Shown: positions 1-7,648 of the stretch, piece after piece
Layout: each line of letters opens with the position of its first letter
How positions within the stretch are numbered: the stretch's first letter is position 1
NCBI GenBank assembly: GCA_902797925.1
Contig: CADBUT010000298.1
Location: forward strand, 1-9,295
Source: an uncultured Spirochaetaceae bacterium
GTDB lineage: Bacteria; Spirochaetota; Spirochaetia; Treponematales; Treponemataceae
Direction: 5' to 3'
Length of the DNA stretch: 9,295 nucleotides
The notes under the pieces: generated by a model
The model's input: the letters and a program-made list of their open reading frames with translations, nothing else
The model's database searches: none
Told to the model about the DNA's origin: nothing
Translations under genes and position numbers: made by a program

Positions 1-2
1 AG

Positions 3-44
3 AAAACGCGTCGCTGGGAAGAGCTTGCCGAGCGCGCCGGCTGA
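3..44 (+). CDS. Possible C-terminal end of an upstream gene (partial)
   Basis: From base 3 one plus-strand frame is open for 13 codons, reading KTRRWEELAERAG and then TGA at 42-44. The charged, helix-like composition and GAG/GCC/CGC codons look like a real protein C-terminus. The other two plus frames give a basic or Pro/Ser-rich string that looks less natural. The fragment is too short to assign to a family. An imperfect stem (AGCTTG at 22-27 with CAAGCT at 45-50) straddles the stop and could be part of a terminator. Confidence is low because only 42 bases are visible. Confidence 0.3.
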   Translation, partial: KTRRWEELAERAG

Positions 45-61
45 CAAGCTTTAGAGTTGTG

Positions 62-132
62 GCATGCTGAACTTGATAGTCCTCGGCGGCTTTCAGTTCA
101 GCATCTATGAGATTCCGAATCAAGTTCGGAAT
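62..132. repeat. REP-like double palindrome downstream of uvrC
   Basis: Two inverted repeats lie side by side in the gap after uvrC. The first pairs ATGCTGAAC (64-72) with GTTCAGCAT (96-104) across a 23-base loop. The second pairs ATTCCGAA (112-119) with TTCGGAAT (125-132) around TCAAG. Twin palindromes of this kind, with a CTGAACTTGAT-like core, resemble dispersed intergenic repeats of bacterial genomes; that family assignment is inference. The second hairpin starts 16 bases past the uvrC stop on the uvrC transcript and could protect or end its 3' end, but no T-run follows it. Confidence 0.5.
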
Positions 133-147
133 GACAGTGCATTGACA

Positions 148-2076
148 TTACTTTTCGAGGGCGGCTTGTGCAAGAGCCGCAATATCGCTGCTTGTGGCAG
201 AATCGCCGTGCTTTGAAGCATTTGCCCGCGCATGAAGCCCGTCTATTACAACAGCAGAAGACGAAGCCCGCAAAGCTTTTGCGCCTTCAATTATGTCTTT
301 TGCCTGTTCAATTTTGCATTTTGCGGCAGAATAAACTGCTTCAGGTTCGGCAACCGCAAGCTCATCAATGGTTTTGAACTTTTCAAGCAGCGCGGCCGCC
401 CTGGCCTTGCCGACATTCGGCAGAGCTTCAAATTGCAGCGTGGTGTTCGCTTTTGTGCGCAAAGCCTGATTCTTCGATGTTGCAAATCGGTGCGTTTCAT
501 CTCTTACGCGCTGCAAAAGCCGCAGAGCCTCGCTTCGTTTAGGCAGCTTTATCGGCGTGCTGTCATGCGGCAGATACAAGTCTTCAAAACGCTCTGCAAG
601 ACCAACAATCGGAATATCAAGCCCCAAATCATCAAGCACGGCCTGAACCGCATTAACCTGGCCGATGCCGCCGTCAATCATGATTAAGTCTGGCATTTCA
701 GCCTGTTCGCGCAAAAGCCTTGAATAGCGGCGGCGCGTCGCTTCCTGCATAGAAGCAAAGTCATCGATTATGCCGTCTGTCGTTTTAAGCCTGAAATATC
801 TGTAGTTTTTCTTGTCGGGGTTGCCGTTATAAAAGCTTATCAAGCTTGCCACCGGAAATTTGCCGCCGATATGCGCAATATCGAAGCCTTCTATGCGCAC
901 CGGCAGCGTGGGTAGCTTGAGAAGATGCATAAGCTCTTCCATCGCCGGAATGTCGCCGCGTTCGCGCATACGCCGTATTATGTCTTCTTTGGCATTCTGC
1001 CGCGCCATTTCTAGAGCGGCAAGATGACGCTTTTCACCCGGCGAACCCGCTTCGACCGTACTTATTTCAGTGTTTGCACCCAAGATTTCGCTGAAAAACT
1101 GGCGCGTCAGCTCAAGGTTTTCGGTACTTGAAACATATATATGTGGCGGAATCTGCGCCGTGTCTGTATAGAATGCGCGCAAAAATTCACTTGTGGTTTC
1201 ATCGTCTTCGTTCAAAGACTGAGTGCGGTAGCAGTCTCTTGCGATAAGCTTGCCGCCGCGCATTTTGAGCACGCAGAATGTGACGAGCGGCCCTTCGCTG
1301 TGGCTTGCCACATAATCGCGCGATTCTGGGTCAAAGTCTTCGACAGCATTCTGCTCGCGCAAAGTTCTTATAGCCGCAATGCCGTCGCGGAGCCGTGCCG
1401 CTTTTTCAAATTGCAGCTGCTTTGCCGCCTCTTTCATCTTGGCTTCAAGGTTTTTTATCTGTGTTTCGTCTTCACTCTCAAGTATTGATTCAATTTCTTC
1501 GATATATTGAATATAGTTCTCTTTCGAGATTTTGCCGCAGCAAGGCGCGGCGCATTGCCCAATGTGATAATAAAGGCATGGGCTCTTGCGTTTCTGAAAT
1601 TTCTTGCAGTGGCGGATCTTATATTGCCGATAGAGACTTTCGATGAAGACGTCAAGAGCACCGACATTTGGGAACGGCCCGAAATATTGGGAACCGTCCT
1701 GAACGATGCGGCGGGTCTTGAATACTTTTGGAAAGTCTTCGTTGGTGATGCGCAGAACCGGATATGACTTTCCGTCTTTAAGATTGATGTTATATCTCGG
1801 ATTATGCTGCTTTATCAGCGTATTTTCTAAAAGTAGAGCTTCATATTCATTTGAGGTAGTGATATACTCGATAGAGCGGGCTTTTGAAACGAGAATTCTT
1901 GTCTTGATATCCTTGCGGCCGGCAAAATAGGATGAAAGGCGGTTTTTGAGGTTCTTAGCCTTGCCAACGTAGATTATCGTAGATTCTGCGTTACGCCAGA
2001 GATAAACTCCGCTGCTTTTCGGAGCTTTTAATGCGGTTTCATGGAGCTGTTTGCGGTTTAATTCTGCATCGGTCAT
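148..2076 (-). CDS. uvrC: UvrABC system protein C (excinuclease subunit C)
   Basis: UvrC is the dual-incision nuclease of nucleotide excision repair. It is recruited by UvrB to damaged DNA and cuts 3' and then 5' of the lesion in the cytoplasm. Domains in order: GIY-YIG nuclease at about 20-100 (GVY 23-25, YVG 36-38, EYEALLLE 77-84); a Cys-rich segment (C157, C167, C175, C179, C180); the UVR motif that binds UvrB at about 204-238; an RNase H-like nuclease with D399 (FDIAH), D468 (MIDGG) and H529 (ETHRFA); and a helix-hairpin-helix pair at about 550-600. All expected catalytic residues are present. At 642 residues it is slightly longer than the roughly 600 usual, because of an Ala/Ser-rich tail (603-642). 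The ATG at 2076 is the only Met before the GIY-YIG domain. TATAAC lies directly against that ATG and there is no clear ribosome binding site. It is transcribed divergently from the LamG/FN3 operon. Confidence 0.97.
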   Translation of the reverse strand: MTDAELNRKQLHETALKAPKSSGVYLWRNAESTIIYVGKAKNLKNRLSSYFAGRKDIKTRILVSKARSIEYITTSNEYEALLLENTLIKQHNPRYNINLKDGKSYPVLRITNEDFPKVFKTRRIVQDGSQYFGPFPNVGALDVFIESLYRQYKIRHCKKFQKRKSPCLYYHIGQCAAPCCGKISKENYIQYIEEIESILESEDETQIKNLEAKMKEAAKQLQFEKAARLRDGIAAIRTLREQNAVEDFDPESRDYVASHSEGPLVTFCVLKMRGGKLIARDCYRTQSLNEDDETTSEFLRAFYTDTAQIPPHIYVSSTENLELTRQFFSEILGANTEISTVEAGSPGEKRHLAALEMARQNAKEDIIRRMRERGDIPAMEELMHLLKLPTLPVRIEGFDIAHIGGKFPVASLISFYNGNPDKKNYRYFRLKTTDGIIDDFASMQEATRRRYSRLLREQAEMPDLIMIDGGIGQVNAVQAVLDDLGLDIPIVGLAERFEDLYLPHDSTPIKLPKRSEALRLLQRVRDETHRFATSKNQALRTKANTTLQFEALPNVGKARAAALLEKFKTIDELAVAEPEAVYSAAKCKIEQAKDIIEGAKALRASSSAVVIDGLHARANASKHGDSATSSDIAALAQAALEK

Positions 2077-2084
2077 GTTATAAA
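2057..2084 (+). promoter_or_regulatory. Candidate extended -10 promoter of the LamG/FN3-TPR operon
   Basis: On the plus strand TGT followed by TATAAA (2076-2084) matches an extended -10 element, one base off TATAAT. The best -35 at a usual distance is poor: TTTAAT at 2057-2062, with a 16-base spacer. Transcription would start near 2091, giving a leader of roughly 48 bases that carries the hairpin at 2095-2125. The element overlaps the first codon of uvrC, so the two divergent genes would share this DNA. This is inferred from sequence only. Confidence 0.35.
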
Positions 2085-2094
2085 TCTTTTAGGC

Positions 2095-2125
2095 GGCTTT
2101 GCTGACTTCCGGCGTCAGAAAAGCC
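2095..2125 (+). promoter_or_regulatory. Inverted repeat in the uvrC/LamG divergent spacer
   Basis: GGCTTT-g-CTGAC (2095-2106) pairs with GTCAG-a-AAAGCC (2114-2125) around a 7-base loop: 12-base arms with one G/A mismatch. It sits 13 bases before the ATG at 2139, just ahead of the weak GGTAG at 2129-2133. In RNA it could be a leader hairpin affecting translation; in DNA it could be a dyad operator serving both divergent genes. Only three Ts follow, so a true terminator is unlikely. Confidence 0.4.
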
Positions 2126-2138
2126 TTTGGTAGAAAAA

Positions 2139-3629
2139 ATGCTTAAGAAACAAATACCCTTTTTTGCTATGATTTGTCTACTGGTTTGTGCAGCACAAAG
2201 TCTTGCCGCGCAGACTAAAACTATTACGCTTGGCGGAAAAAACGGATGGTCAAATCTGTCTGTAATGGATTCAGTTGAGTTCGGTACGGGACGCTTTGGT
2301 TATGAATCTGTCCTGCTTTCAAATGATGAGCACAGGGTAACGTCTGAAACAGACCTTCTTATTTCTTTTGAAGATGGAAATATCACTGATGCCACCGGTA
2401 ATTACTCTGTTGCAGTAAACAATCTTGATATAAGCAATAAAACTATTATGGGAAGCTCTGCCGGGCTTAGCCGCGGCAAAGAAATGGGCTTGAGACTTCA
2501 CGGCTCAAAGAATTCGATTTTTGGCGGCGCGGGTCTTACAGGCTCATTTGTCATTGAATTCTGGCTTTGCCCTTCAATTGCGGAAAGCGGCGAGCAGTTT
2601 TTCAGCTGGCGTTCTTCGCGCAATGTTGGTGACTCTCCTCTTTATCAGGACATACGCGCTTCTTTCTTTAACAACCATGTCGAGTGGGTTTTCAACAATA
2701 TTTTTGGTGCGGGCAACAAGGTTGAGTCAGAAGTAATTATCACGAGCACAGACAGCATAATTCCTAGAAAATGGGCACATCATCAGATTACTTATGATGA
2801 CGAATCAGGCTTGATTGAATACCGTATTGACGGAAAGATTCAGGCTGTAAGATATGTAACTTCTACAAAGCGTGAATCCGGCGAAGTTTATAACGCGCGG
2901 CTTGGCGTTCCTGCTGATATAGAGTTCTGCACAAAATACAGCGGACTTATCGATGAAATCTGCATTTCAAGAACAGCCAGAAGTTCAACATTACACGATT
3001 TTTATGCAAGAAAAGGCGGCCGCTTTGAGTCGCAGCCGCTTGCTTCAAGCGGGTTCAATTCAGCACTTACAGGACTTGAGGCAATTTACTCAACTCCGAG
3101 AGAAACTGATGTAGCTTTTTACGTGCGTGGCGGCGACAATTTCTACGAGTGGACAGACGAATACCCTGAATGGGTGCCGGTTGTGCCCGGAACACAAATC
3201 CGCGGCGTAAGCGGCAGATATTTTCAGCTTGCAGCCGAGCTTTACCCGGACGGAAACGGCGGCGAGACACCGTCTGTTTCAGAGGTTGTCCTCACTTATA
3301 ACGAAACGACACCGCCTCTTCCGCCGGCAACAATCAAGGCAACAGCCGGAAACGGTGTTGTTGATTTGTACTGGACATCTTCTGTAGATTTTTCTGTCGG
3401 CGGCTATATCATTTATTACGGCGAGCATCCGGGCGAATATCTTGGAAGTGTTGCCGTAGAAGGTGCTTCTCCGATTGATGTAGGCGATACACTGTCGTAC
3501 AGACTTACCGGCTTAAAAAACGGAAATATATATTATTTTGCGGTTGCTGCTTATTCTTCGTTGGATAAGCGGATTGTGGGTGTTCTTTCAAAAGAAGTTT
3601 ACGCCCGCCCGCTGAGGAAAGTAAAATGA
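2139..3629 (+). CDS. Exported LamG-like (concanavalin A fold) protein with a C-terminal fibronectin type III domain
   Basis: The ATG at 2139 is preferred over the in-frame TTG at 2127, because it directly begins a signal peptide (LKK, then a hydrophobic run) and has GGTAG five bases upstream. The product is 496 residues. Cleavage by signal peptidase I after SLA (residue 23) fits. LLVC (14-17) is only a poor lipobox, so lipoprotein status is uncertain. Residues about 72-297 look like a LamG/concanavalin A-like jelly roll: FVIEFWLCP, WAHHQITYDD, then YRIDGK and GLIDEICIS, all hallmarks of that fold. A beta-rich middle (about 300-385) follows, then an FN3 domain at about 391-484 (PPATIKATAGNGVVDLYW through IYYFAVAAYS). 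Such domains bind glycans or proteins outside the cytoplasm; no catalytic motif is visible. The gene overlaps the TPR gene by four bases (ATGA), implying one transcript and coupled translation. The ligand cannot be told from sequence. Domain calls are made by eye. Confidence 0.88.
   Translation: MLKKQIPFFAMICLLVCAAQSLAAQTKTITLGGKNGWSNLSVMDSVEFGTGRFGYESVLLSNDEHRVTSETDLLISFEDGNITDATGNYSVAVNNLDISNKTIMGSSAGLSRGKEMGLRLHGSKNSIFGGAGLTGSFVIEFWLCPSIAESGEQFFSWRSSRNVGDSPLYQDIRASFFNNHVEWVFNNIFGAGNKVESEVIITSTDSIIPRKWAHHQITYDDESGLIEYRIDGKIQAVRYVTSTKRESGEVYNARLGVPADIEFCTKYSGLIDEICISRTARSSTLHDFYARKGGRFESQPLASSGFNSALTGLEAIYSTPRETDVAFYVRGGDNFYEWTDEYPEWVPVVPGTQIRGVSGRYFQLAAELYPDGNGGETPSVSEVVLTYNETTPPLPPATIKATAGNGVVDLYWTSSVDFSVGGYIIYYGEHPGEYLGSVAVEGASPIDVGDTLSYRLTGLKNGNIYYFAVAAYSSLDKRIVGVLSKEVYARPLRKVK
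3614..3618 (+). promoter_or_regulatory. Shine-Dalgarno of the TPR gene
   Basis: GAGGA lies seven bases before the ATG at 3626 and inside the last codons of the LamG/FN3 gene. It is the clearest ribosome binding site in the window. With the ATGA overlap it supports both this start and reinitiation by ribosomes finishing the upstream gene. Confidence 0.7.
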
Positions 3630-6322
3630 GCACAAATTTTGATTCACAACTGAACCGTGCAAAAGATGCGTATTATTCACACGATTACGAGTTAGCTGTA
3701 AAACTTTTGGAAGAATGTCTTCAGGAAGATCCTGACAACATCTCAATTCTTTCTGAAATGGGCAAAGTCTATGTCGGTTCTGGCAATGATGAATCGGCCT
3801 TAAAATATTATAGCCGCGTTCTTGAATTGGACGACAAGAATTTTACCGCCATCGACAATATCGGAAGTATCTACCGCCGTCTCGGACGCTATCAGGATTC
3901 CGTAGATATTCTCAATAAGGCTTTTGAAATAGACAAAGATTCCATTGCAACATATTACAACCTCGGTCAAACTTACAAGGTAATGGAACGCTACGACGAT
4001 GCAATCAAGTGCTTTGAGCACGTTCTTGAAAAGAACCCGAACGATGTTCTTGCGCACAACCATCTTGGCTGCATTTACGCTCTTCAGAACAATCACGAGA
4101 AAGCGCTTGAGCTTTTCAACAAGGCTCTCCGCATCGATGCAAACCACCCGATTATTCACTATAATTCAGCCACAAGCTACGAGGTTTTGGGTAAATACGA
4201 AGAAGCAGAAAATGCTTATGAAGAAGCTTTACGAAGAAAGCCGGGCTGGATTGATGCTATGCTCAGCCTTGCAAAGCTTCATCATCGTCGCGGTAACGAC
4301 GACCAGGCAGAAGAAATTCTGCGTCAGGCTATAAATCTTGCTTACAACAACCCTGAAATTCATACAGCGTTGGGCAATCTGCTTCTGCATAGAGAACGCT
4401 ATGAAGAAGCCGGCGCTGAATTTGACAAGGCTCTTTCTCTTAACAAAGAATTTGTAGAGGCTTTGAGCGGAAAGATTTCTTCGCTTGAAAAGCTCGGCAG
4501 AAAAGATGACGCTTATGATCTGCTGCTCCAAATGGAACAGATTGGGCCTGACGATGTAAATCTTACCTTGCAGTGTGCCCATTTCCTCATGAACATAGGA
4601 AAATACAATGAATCGTCAAAGCGTATCCGCAAGATTCTTGACATAGACCCGAACAATGCCGATGCACTTGCACTTCTCGGTGAATATCTGCTTATTAACG
4701 GTGAAGATACAAAGGCTCTGCATTGTTTTGAGAAAGCTGTAAAACTTAAGCCTGAAAATATCAAATACCGTTTTGAAGCTGCGCGCCATCTGTTTGATCT
4801 TGGTAATTTTGAGGCAGCCGAGCTTGAGATGCGCTATTATCTTGCTTCTGTGCCAGACGACTGCAATGCTTGGATTTATCTCGGCGTTATTTACAGCGAG
4901 CTTGCTGAAATTGAAAACGCCGTAAAAGTTTTCAAAAAAGCGCAGTCACTCGATAAAGACAATCCTGCCCTTATGTCGGCTGTTACACGTCTCCACAAGC
5001 AGTATCCTGAAAATAAATTGGTTACAGAGCTTTTTGAGAGCATTCTCAATGATGCAAGCGGTTCAAATTCAGATCTTGATAATCTTGGTGAGGCAATTGC
5101 CGCTTACGAAAACTCAACCGGCGATTATGCCGAAAACGAAGACGTTGAGAAGAATCTTCAGCTTCTTGACTCTGAAGACGAGCTTATGCCGCTGTCTGAT
5201 CTTGTTGAAGACGAAAACCAGCAGATTGACGAAAAACCTATAGATGCGCTTGAAACTGAAGAAGTGGAAGAGGAAATCGATCCGGAAGAATTCCCGGATG
5301 AGCTTTTCCTTGGCGGCGGCGACGGGCTTGACGCGCTTAGAAAAGACGAATCTGAAAACGAGCCTTCTCCGATAGATTTTGATGTTTCAGACGAAGACTT
5401 TAACAGCAATGAAGATGATTTTGATTCGCTTGTATTAGGTTCCGGGGATGATGTGCCGATTGACAGCGACCCTGCCGCTGAAGAAGATTCATACGATCCG
5501 TTTTCGTCATCTGGAAATGGCGGCAAAAAGCCTAATGATGTTATGGAATCAGAAGAGGTGCTTGAGCTTGGCGACGGCAAACCTAATCAGCAGCCGCCTT
5601 ATACACCGCCGCCTCCACCTCCATATTATCCGCCTCAGCCGATTTATTATCCGCCGCAGGAGCAGAAGCTGCCGCCTCTGCCGCCACTTCCAAACTTTGA
5701 GAAGCACAAGCCCGACCCAAAGCAAGACAATCTTGCGCTTGATGCTGCGCTCAACCAGGTAATTGACAGCAAGCTTATGGATCTGGCTGAAAATGCAAAG
5801 GCTGAAGAGCTTGTTGAAGAAGTTGAATCACCTGGAGCAAAAAAGCGCCGCGAACTGCGTGCTGCAATCAGAGAAGCCCTCAAAAAGCTTAGAGATACAA
5901 GCATTGAAAGACGCTCTCCGGAAGAAGTTTCAATTGCAGATATGTTTGCCTATATGCGCGGCCTGTGCAATTATCTGCCGCAGCCTAAAAAGACGCTGTT
6001 CCTTTCAAGCGAAGAGCGCGTAAAGCTTGAGTATGTAATCAACAGGCTCAGAAGCAACCCTGGTCTTTTCAATGAAACTTCAGAAGTTGAAAGAGTCATT
6101 GAAGAAAAGAAAGACCCCGATGAAGTTGCTGAAAGCACAGATGCAGAAGCTGAAAATGCTGAAAGTGCAGAAAAGCCTTCTACCGAAGAAATTAGCGGCA
6201 CAATTATGTGCTTGCAGAACATGGCAGAAGACAATATGGAAGACAAAGACCTTGTTTCTGCGCTGAACGCCAAAGTGCGCCGCGTTCTTTCGCGCTGCGA
6301 CAACGAAAAGCTTCAGCTGTAA
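3626..6322 (+). CDS. Large TPR-repeat protein with acidic, proline-rich and helical C-terminal regions
   Basis: This 898-residue protein has no signal peptide or membrane segment, so it is predicted cytoplasmic. Residues 5-446 divide by eye into thirteen consecutive 34-residue TPR units with no insertion or gap; typical ones carry YYNLGQTY at the first helix and a Y-x-x-A-x-x-x-F/Y second helix, often closing with DP-N or a similar turn. About 447-650 is strongly acidic and low-complexity (runs such as EEVEEEIDPEEF), probably disordered. About 653-692 is proline-rich, with six consecutive prolines at 661-666 and repeated YYPP. The remainder (to 898) is charged and helical, with a more hydrophobic, probably folded core around 766-815 (IADMFAYMRGLCNYLP). 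TPR superhelices bind partner proteins, so a scaffold or assembly role is likely; no enzyme motif is seen. Its start overlaps the stop of the exported LamG/FN3 gene, which suggests that a shared process involves the envelope. A terminator follows 46 bases after the stop. I do not recognise a named family for the full architecture. Confidence 0.93.
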   Translation: MSTNFDSQLNRAKDAYYSHDYELAVKLLEECLQEDPDNISILSEMGKVYVGSGNDESALKYYSRVLELDDKNFTAIDNIGSIYRRLGRYQDSVDILNKAFEIDKDSIATYYNLGQTYKVMERYDDAIKCFEHVLEKNPNDVLAHNHLGCIYALQNNHEKALELFNKALRIDANHPIIHYNSATSYEVLGKYEEAENAYEEALRRKPGWIDAMLSLAKLHHRRGNDDQAEEILRQAINLAYNNPEIHTALGNLLLHRERYEEAGAEFDKALSLNKEFVEALSGKISSLEKLGRKDDAYDLLLQMEQIGPDDVNLTLQCAHFLMNIGKYNESSKRIRKILDIDPNNADALALLGEYLLINGEDTKALHCFEKAVKLKPENIKYRFEAARHLFDLGNFEAAELEMRYYLASVPDDCNAWIYLGVIYSELAEIENAVKVFKKAQSLDKDNPALMSAVTRLHKQYPENKLVTELFESILNDASGSNSDLDNLGEAIAAYENSTGDYAENEDVEKNLQLLDSEDELMPLSDLVEDENQQIDEKPIDALETEEVEEEIDPEEFPDELFLGGGDGLDALRKDESENEPSPIDFDVSDEDFNSNEDDFDSLVLGSGDDVPIDSDPAAEEDSYDPFSSSGNGGKKPNDVMESEEVLELGDGKPNQQPPYTPPPPPPYYPPQPIYYPPQEQKLPPLPPLPNFEKHKPDPKQDNLALDAALNQVIDSKLMDLAENAKAEELVEEVESPGAKKRRELRAAIREALKKLRDTSIERRSPEEVSIADMFAYMRGLCNYLPQPKKTLFLSSEERVKLEYVINRLRSNPGLFNETSEVERVIEEKKDPDEVAESTDAEAENAESAEKPSTEEISGTIMCLQNMAEDNMEDKDLVSALNAKVRRVLSRCDNEKLQL

Positions 6323-6368
6323 AGCATAGAAGAAACGCCGGTTCCTTCCTAATCTTAGATAAGTAAAC

Positions 6369-6398
6369 GCCGCCTTGGTTTTGCCGGGCGGCTTTTTT
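6369..6398 (+). terminator. Rho-independent terminator of the LamG/FN3-TPR operon
   Basis: GCCGCC (6369-6374) pairs with GGCGGC (6387-6392) across a 12-base loop and is followed directly by six Ts (6393-6398). The minus-strand ATPase gene stops at 6403, so the same hairpin probably also serves that gene, though its T-tract on that strand (GTTTACTT) is poorer. Confidence 0.85.
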
Positions 6399-6402
6399 AT
6401 GC

Positions 6403-7641
6403 TCAGATGGTCTCTTGAATTAGAAAATCTTTGATATGCACAATCTTGATTCCGTCCTCATTGCCGCAAACAGAAGAATCCATTGTGACAACATATTTCG
6501 GGTAATTATCGCGGATTAATTTTAGATTGTCCAATTCGCGGTCAGAATCTTCCGGTAATGTGCGGCAAATCTGAACATAGACTTTTTCATCTTGCCTAGT
6601 TGCTATAAAATCAATCTCTTTGTCTGCAAGCTTTCCTATAAAGACTGAATAACCGCGACGGCGAAGTTCAAGATAAACCAGATTTTCTAGAACTGAAGAA
6701 ACCGCTTTTGGTGAATATCCCAGCTGGCTGTATTTTAAGCTGATGTCGGAAAGATAATATTTTTCCTGCGTTTTCAAAACTTCTTTTCCTTGAATATCAT
6801 AGCGGTTGCATCGGTAAATAATAAACGCTTCTTCCAGCCATGCAAGATAATTGTAAATTGTCTCAATCGCAATTGAACGCTGCTGGCTTTTGAAAAAATC
6901 AAAAATCGTTTTTGCACTGAAATTTTTACCGAGGTTTTCCAGAACAAAGCGGACGACACGGTTAAACATTTCAAGATTTGAAATATTATGCCTTTTTGAA
7001 ATATCGCGCGTAACGACTGTAGAAAAAATGCCGTCTACAATCTGATAGTTTTCTTCTTGACTATGGTTTGTTTTTGCCACAAACGGAAAACCGCCAGATT
7101 TTAAGTACAAATCAAAATATTCATCGCTTGAAGCATCTTGCAAAGACGGAATATAAGTTTTCTTGAATTCTATAAACTCTGCAAATGAAAGCGTGTAAAC
7201 CGGAATTAAGACAAAGCGGCCTGTAAGATAAGTAGAAATTTCTGAAGACAGCAGTTTTGAGTTAGAGCCGGTGACATAAATATCTACATTTGAGCTTTCA
7301 AAAAGAGAATTGACACATTTTTCCCAAGAATCAACTTCCTGCACTTCGTCTAACAGAAGATAGATTTTTTGATTTTGGTCAGCGCGCTTGATTGCAGAAG
7401 ATAAGTCCTGGTACATAGCATTGCTGTCAAAATCATTTGAATAATCCATAGAAGAATAAAGCCGTTCAATTATGTTTGATTCTTTTACGCCAAGAGAAAG
7501 CAGTTCTGATTTATAAGTCTTTAAAATAGTAGATTTTCCGCAACGGCGTACACCGCAAAGAATTTTAATAATGCTTTCGTCTTTATAAGCTTTGAGATTT
7601 TTTACAAACTGTGGCCGAAAAACTTCTAATTCATCTTTCAT
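6403..7641 (-). CDS. AAA-family ATPase with C-terminal DUF4143 domain
   Basis: With the ATG at 7641 the protein has 412 residues, normal for the family. The frame continues upstream to a TTG at 7677, but that codon lies inside the -35 box and is rejected. The N-terminal AAA_14 ATPase has Walker A G30-T38 (GVRRCGKST), Walker B 95-99 (LLLDE), a sensor TGSNS at 124-128 and the LTGR arginine at 139-142. The middle is a helical winged-helix-like region. The C-terminus is DUF4143, a domain related to the PD-(D/E)XK nuclease fold: EIDF at 342-345 and VYVQIC near 355-359. The usual E-x-K is replaced by Q-x-C, so nuclease activity looks lost. The cellular role of this abundant family is unclear; an ATP-driven switch is a guess. 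It stands alone, convergent with the TPR operon. One sampled 60-base line is about 35% GC against about 48% in the TPR gene and 60% in uvrC, hinting at separate ancestry. Confidence 0.93.
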   Translation of the reverse strand: MKDELEVFRPQFVKNLKAYKDESIIKILCGVRRCGKSTILKTYKSELLSLGVKESNIIERLYSSMDYSNDFDSNAMYQDLSSAIKRADQNQKIYLLLDEVQEVDSWEKCVNSLFESSNVDIYVTGSNSKLLSSEISTYLTGRFVLIPVYTLSFAEFIEFKKTYIPSLQDASSDEYFDLYLKSGGFPFVAKTNHSQEENYQIVDGIFSTVVTRDISKRHNISNLEMFNRVVRFVLENLGKNFSAKTIFDFFKSQQRSIAIETIYNYLAWLEEAFIIYRCNRYDIQGKEVLKTQEKYYLSDISLKYSQLGYSPKAVSSVLENLVYLELRRRGYSVFIGKLADKEIDFIATRQDEKVYVQICRTLPEDSDRELDNLKLIRDNYPKYVVTMDSSVCGNEDGIKIVHIKDFLIQETI

Positions 7642-7648
7642 GTTTCTG

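Noticed and set aside
232..687. 151-codon plus-strand open frame
   Set aside because: Antisense to the conserved RNase H-like and helix-hairpin-helix parts of uvrC; composition is that of a shadow frame.
1141..1488. 115-codon plus-strand open frame
   Set aside because: Antisense to the UVR and central region of uvrC, with no family resemblance.
2127..2138. TTG start for the LamG/FN3 protein
   Set aside because: ATG 2139 is four codons later, has GGTAG at good spacing and begins the signal peptide directly; TTG has no upstream signal.
3999..4334. 111-codon plus-strand frame inside the TPR gene
   Set aside because: Out of frame with thirteen regular TPR units and lacking any motif.
5158..5580. 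140-codon Ser-rich minus-strand frame
   Set aside because: It is the mirror of the GAA/GAC-rich acidic linker of the TPR gene; serine codons arise from that bias.
5591..5700. Repeated CCGCC/CCTCC units as a possible DNA repeat or CRISPR-like array
   Set aside because: They are simply proline codons in the coding frame of the TPR protein, with no regular spacer structure.
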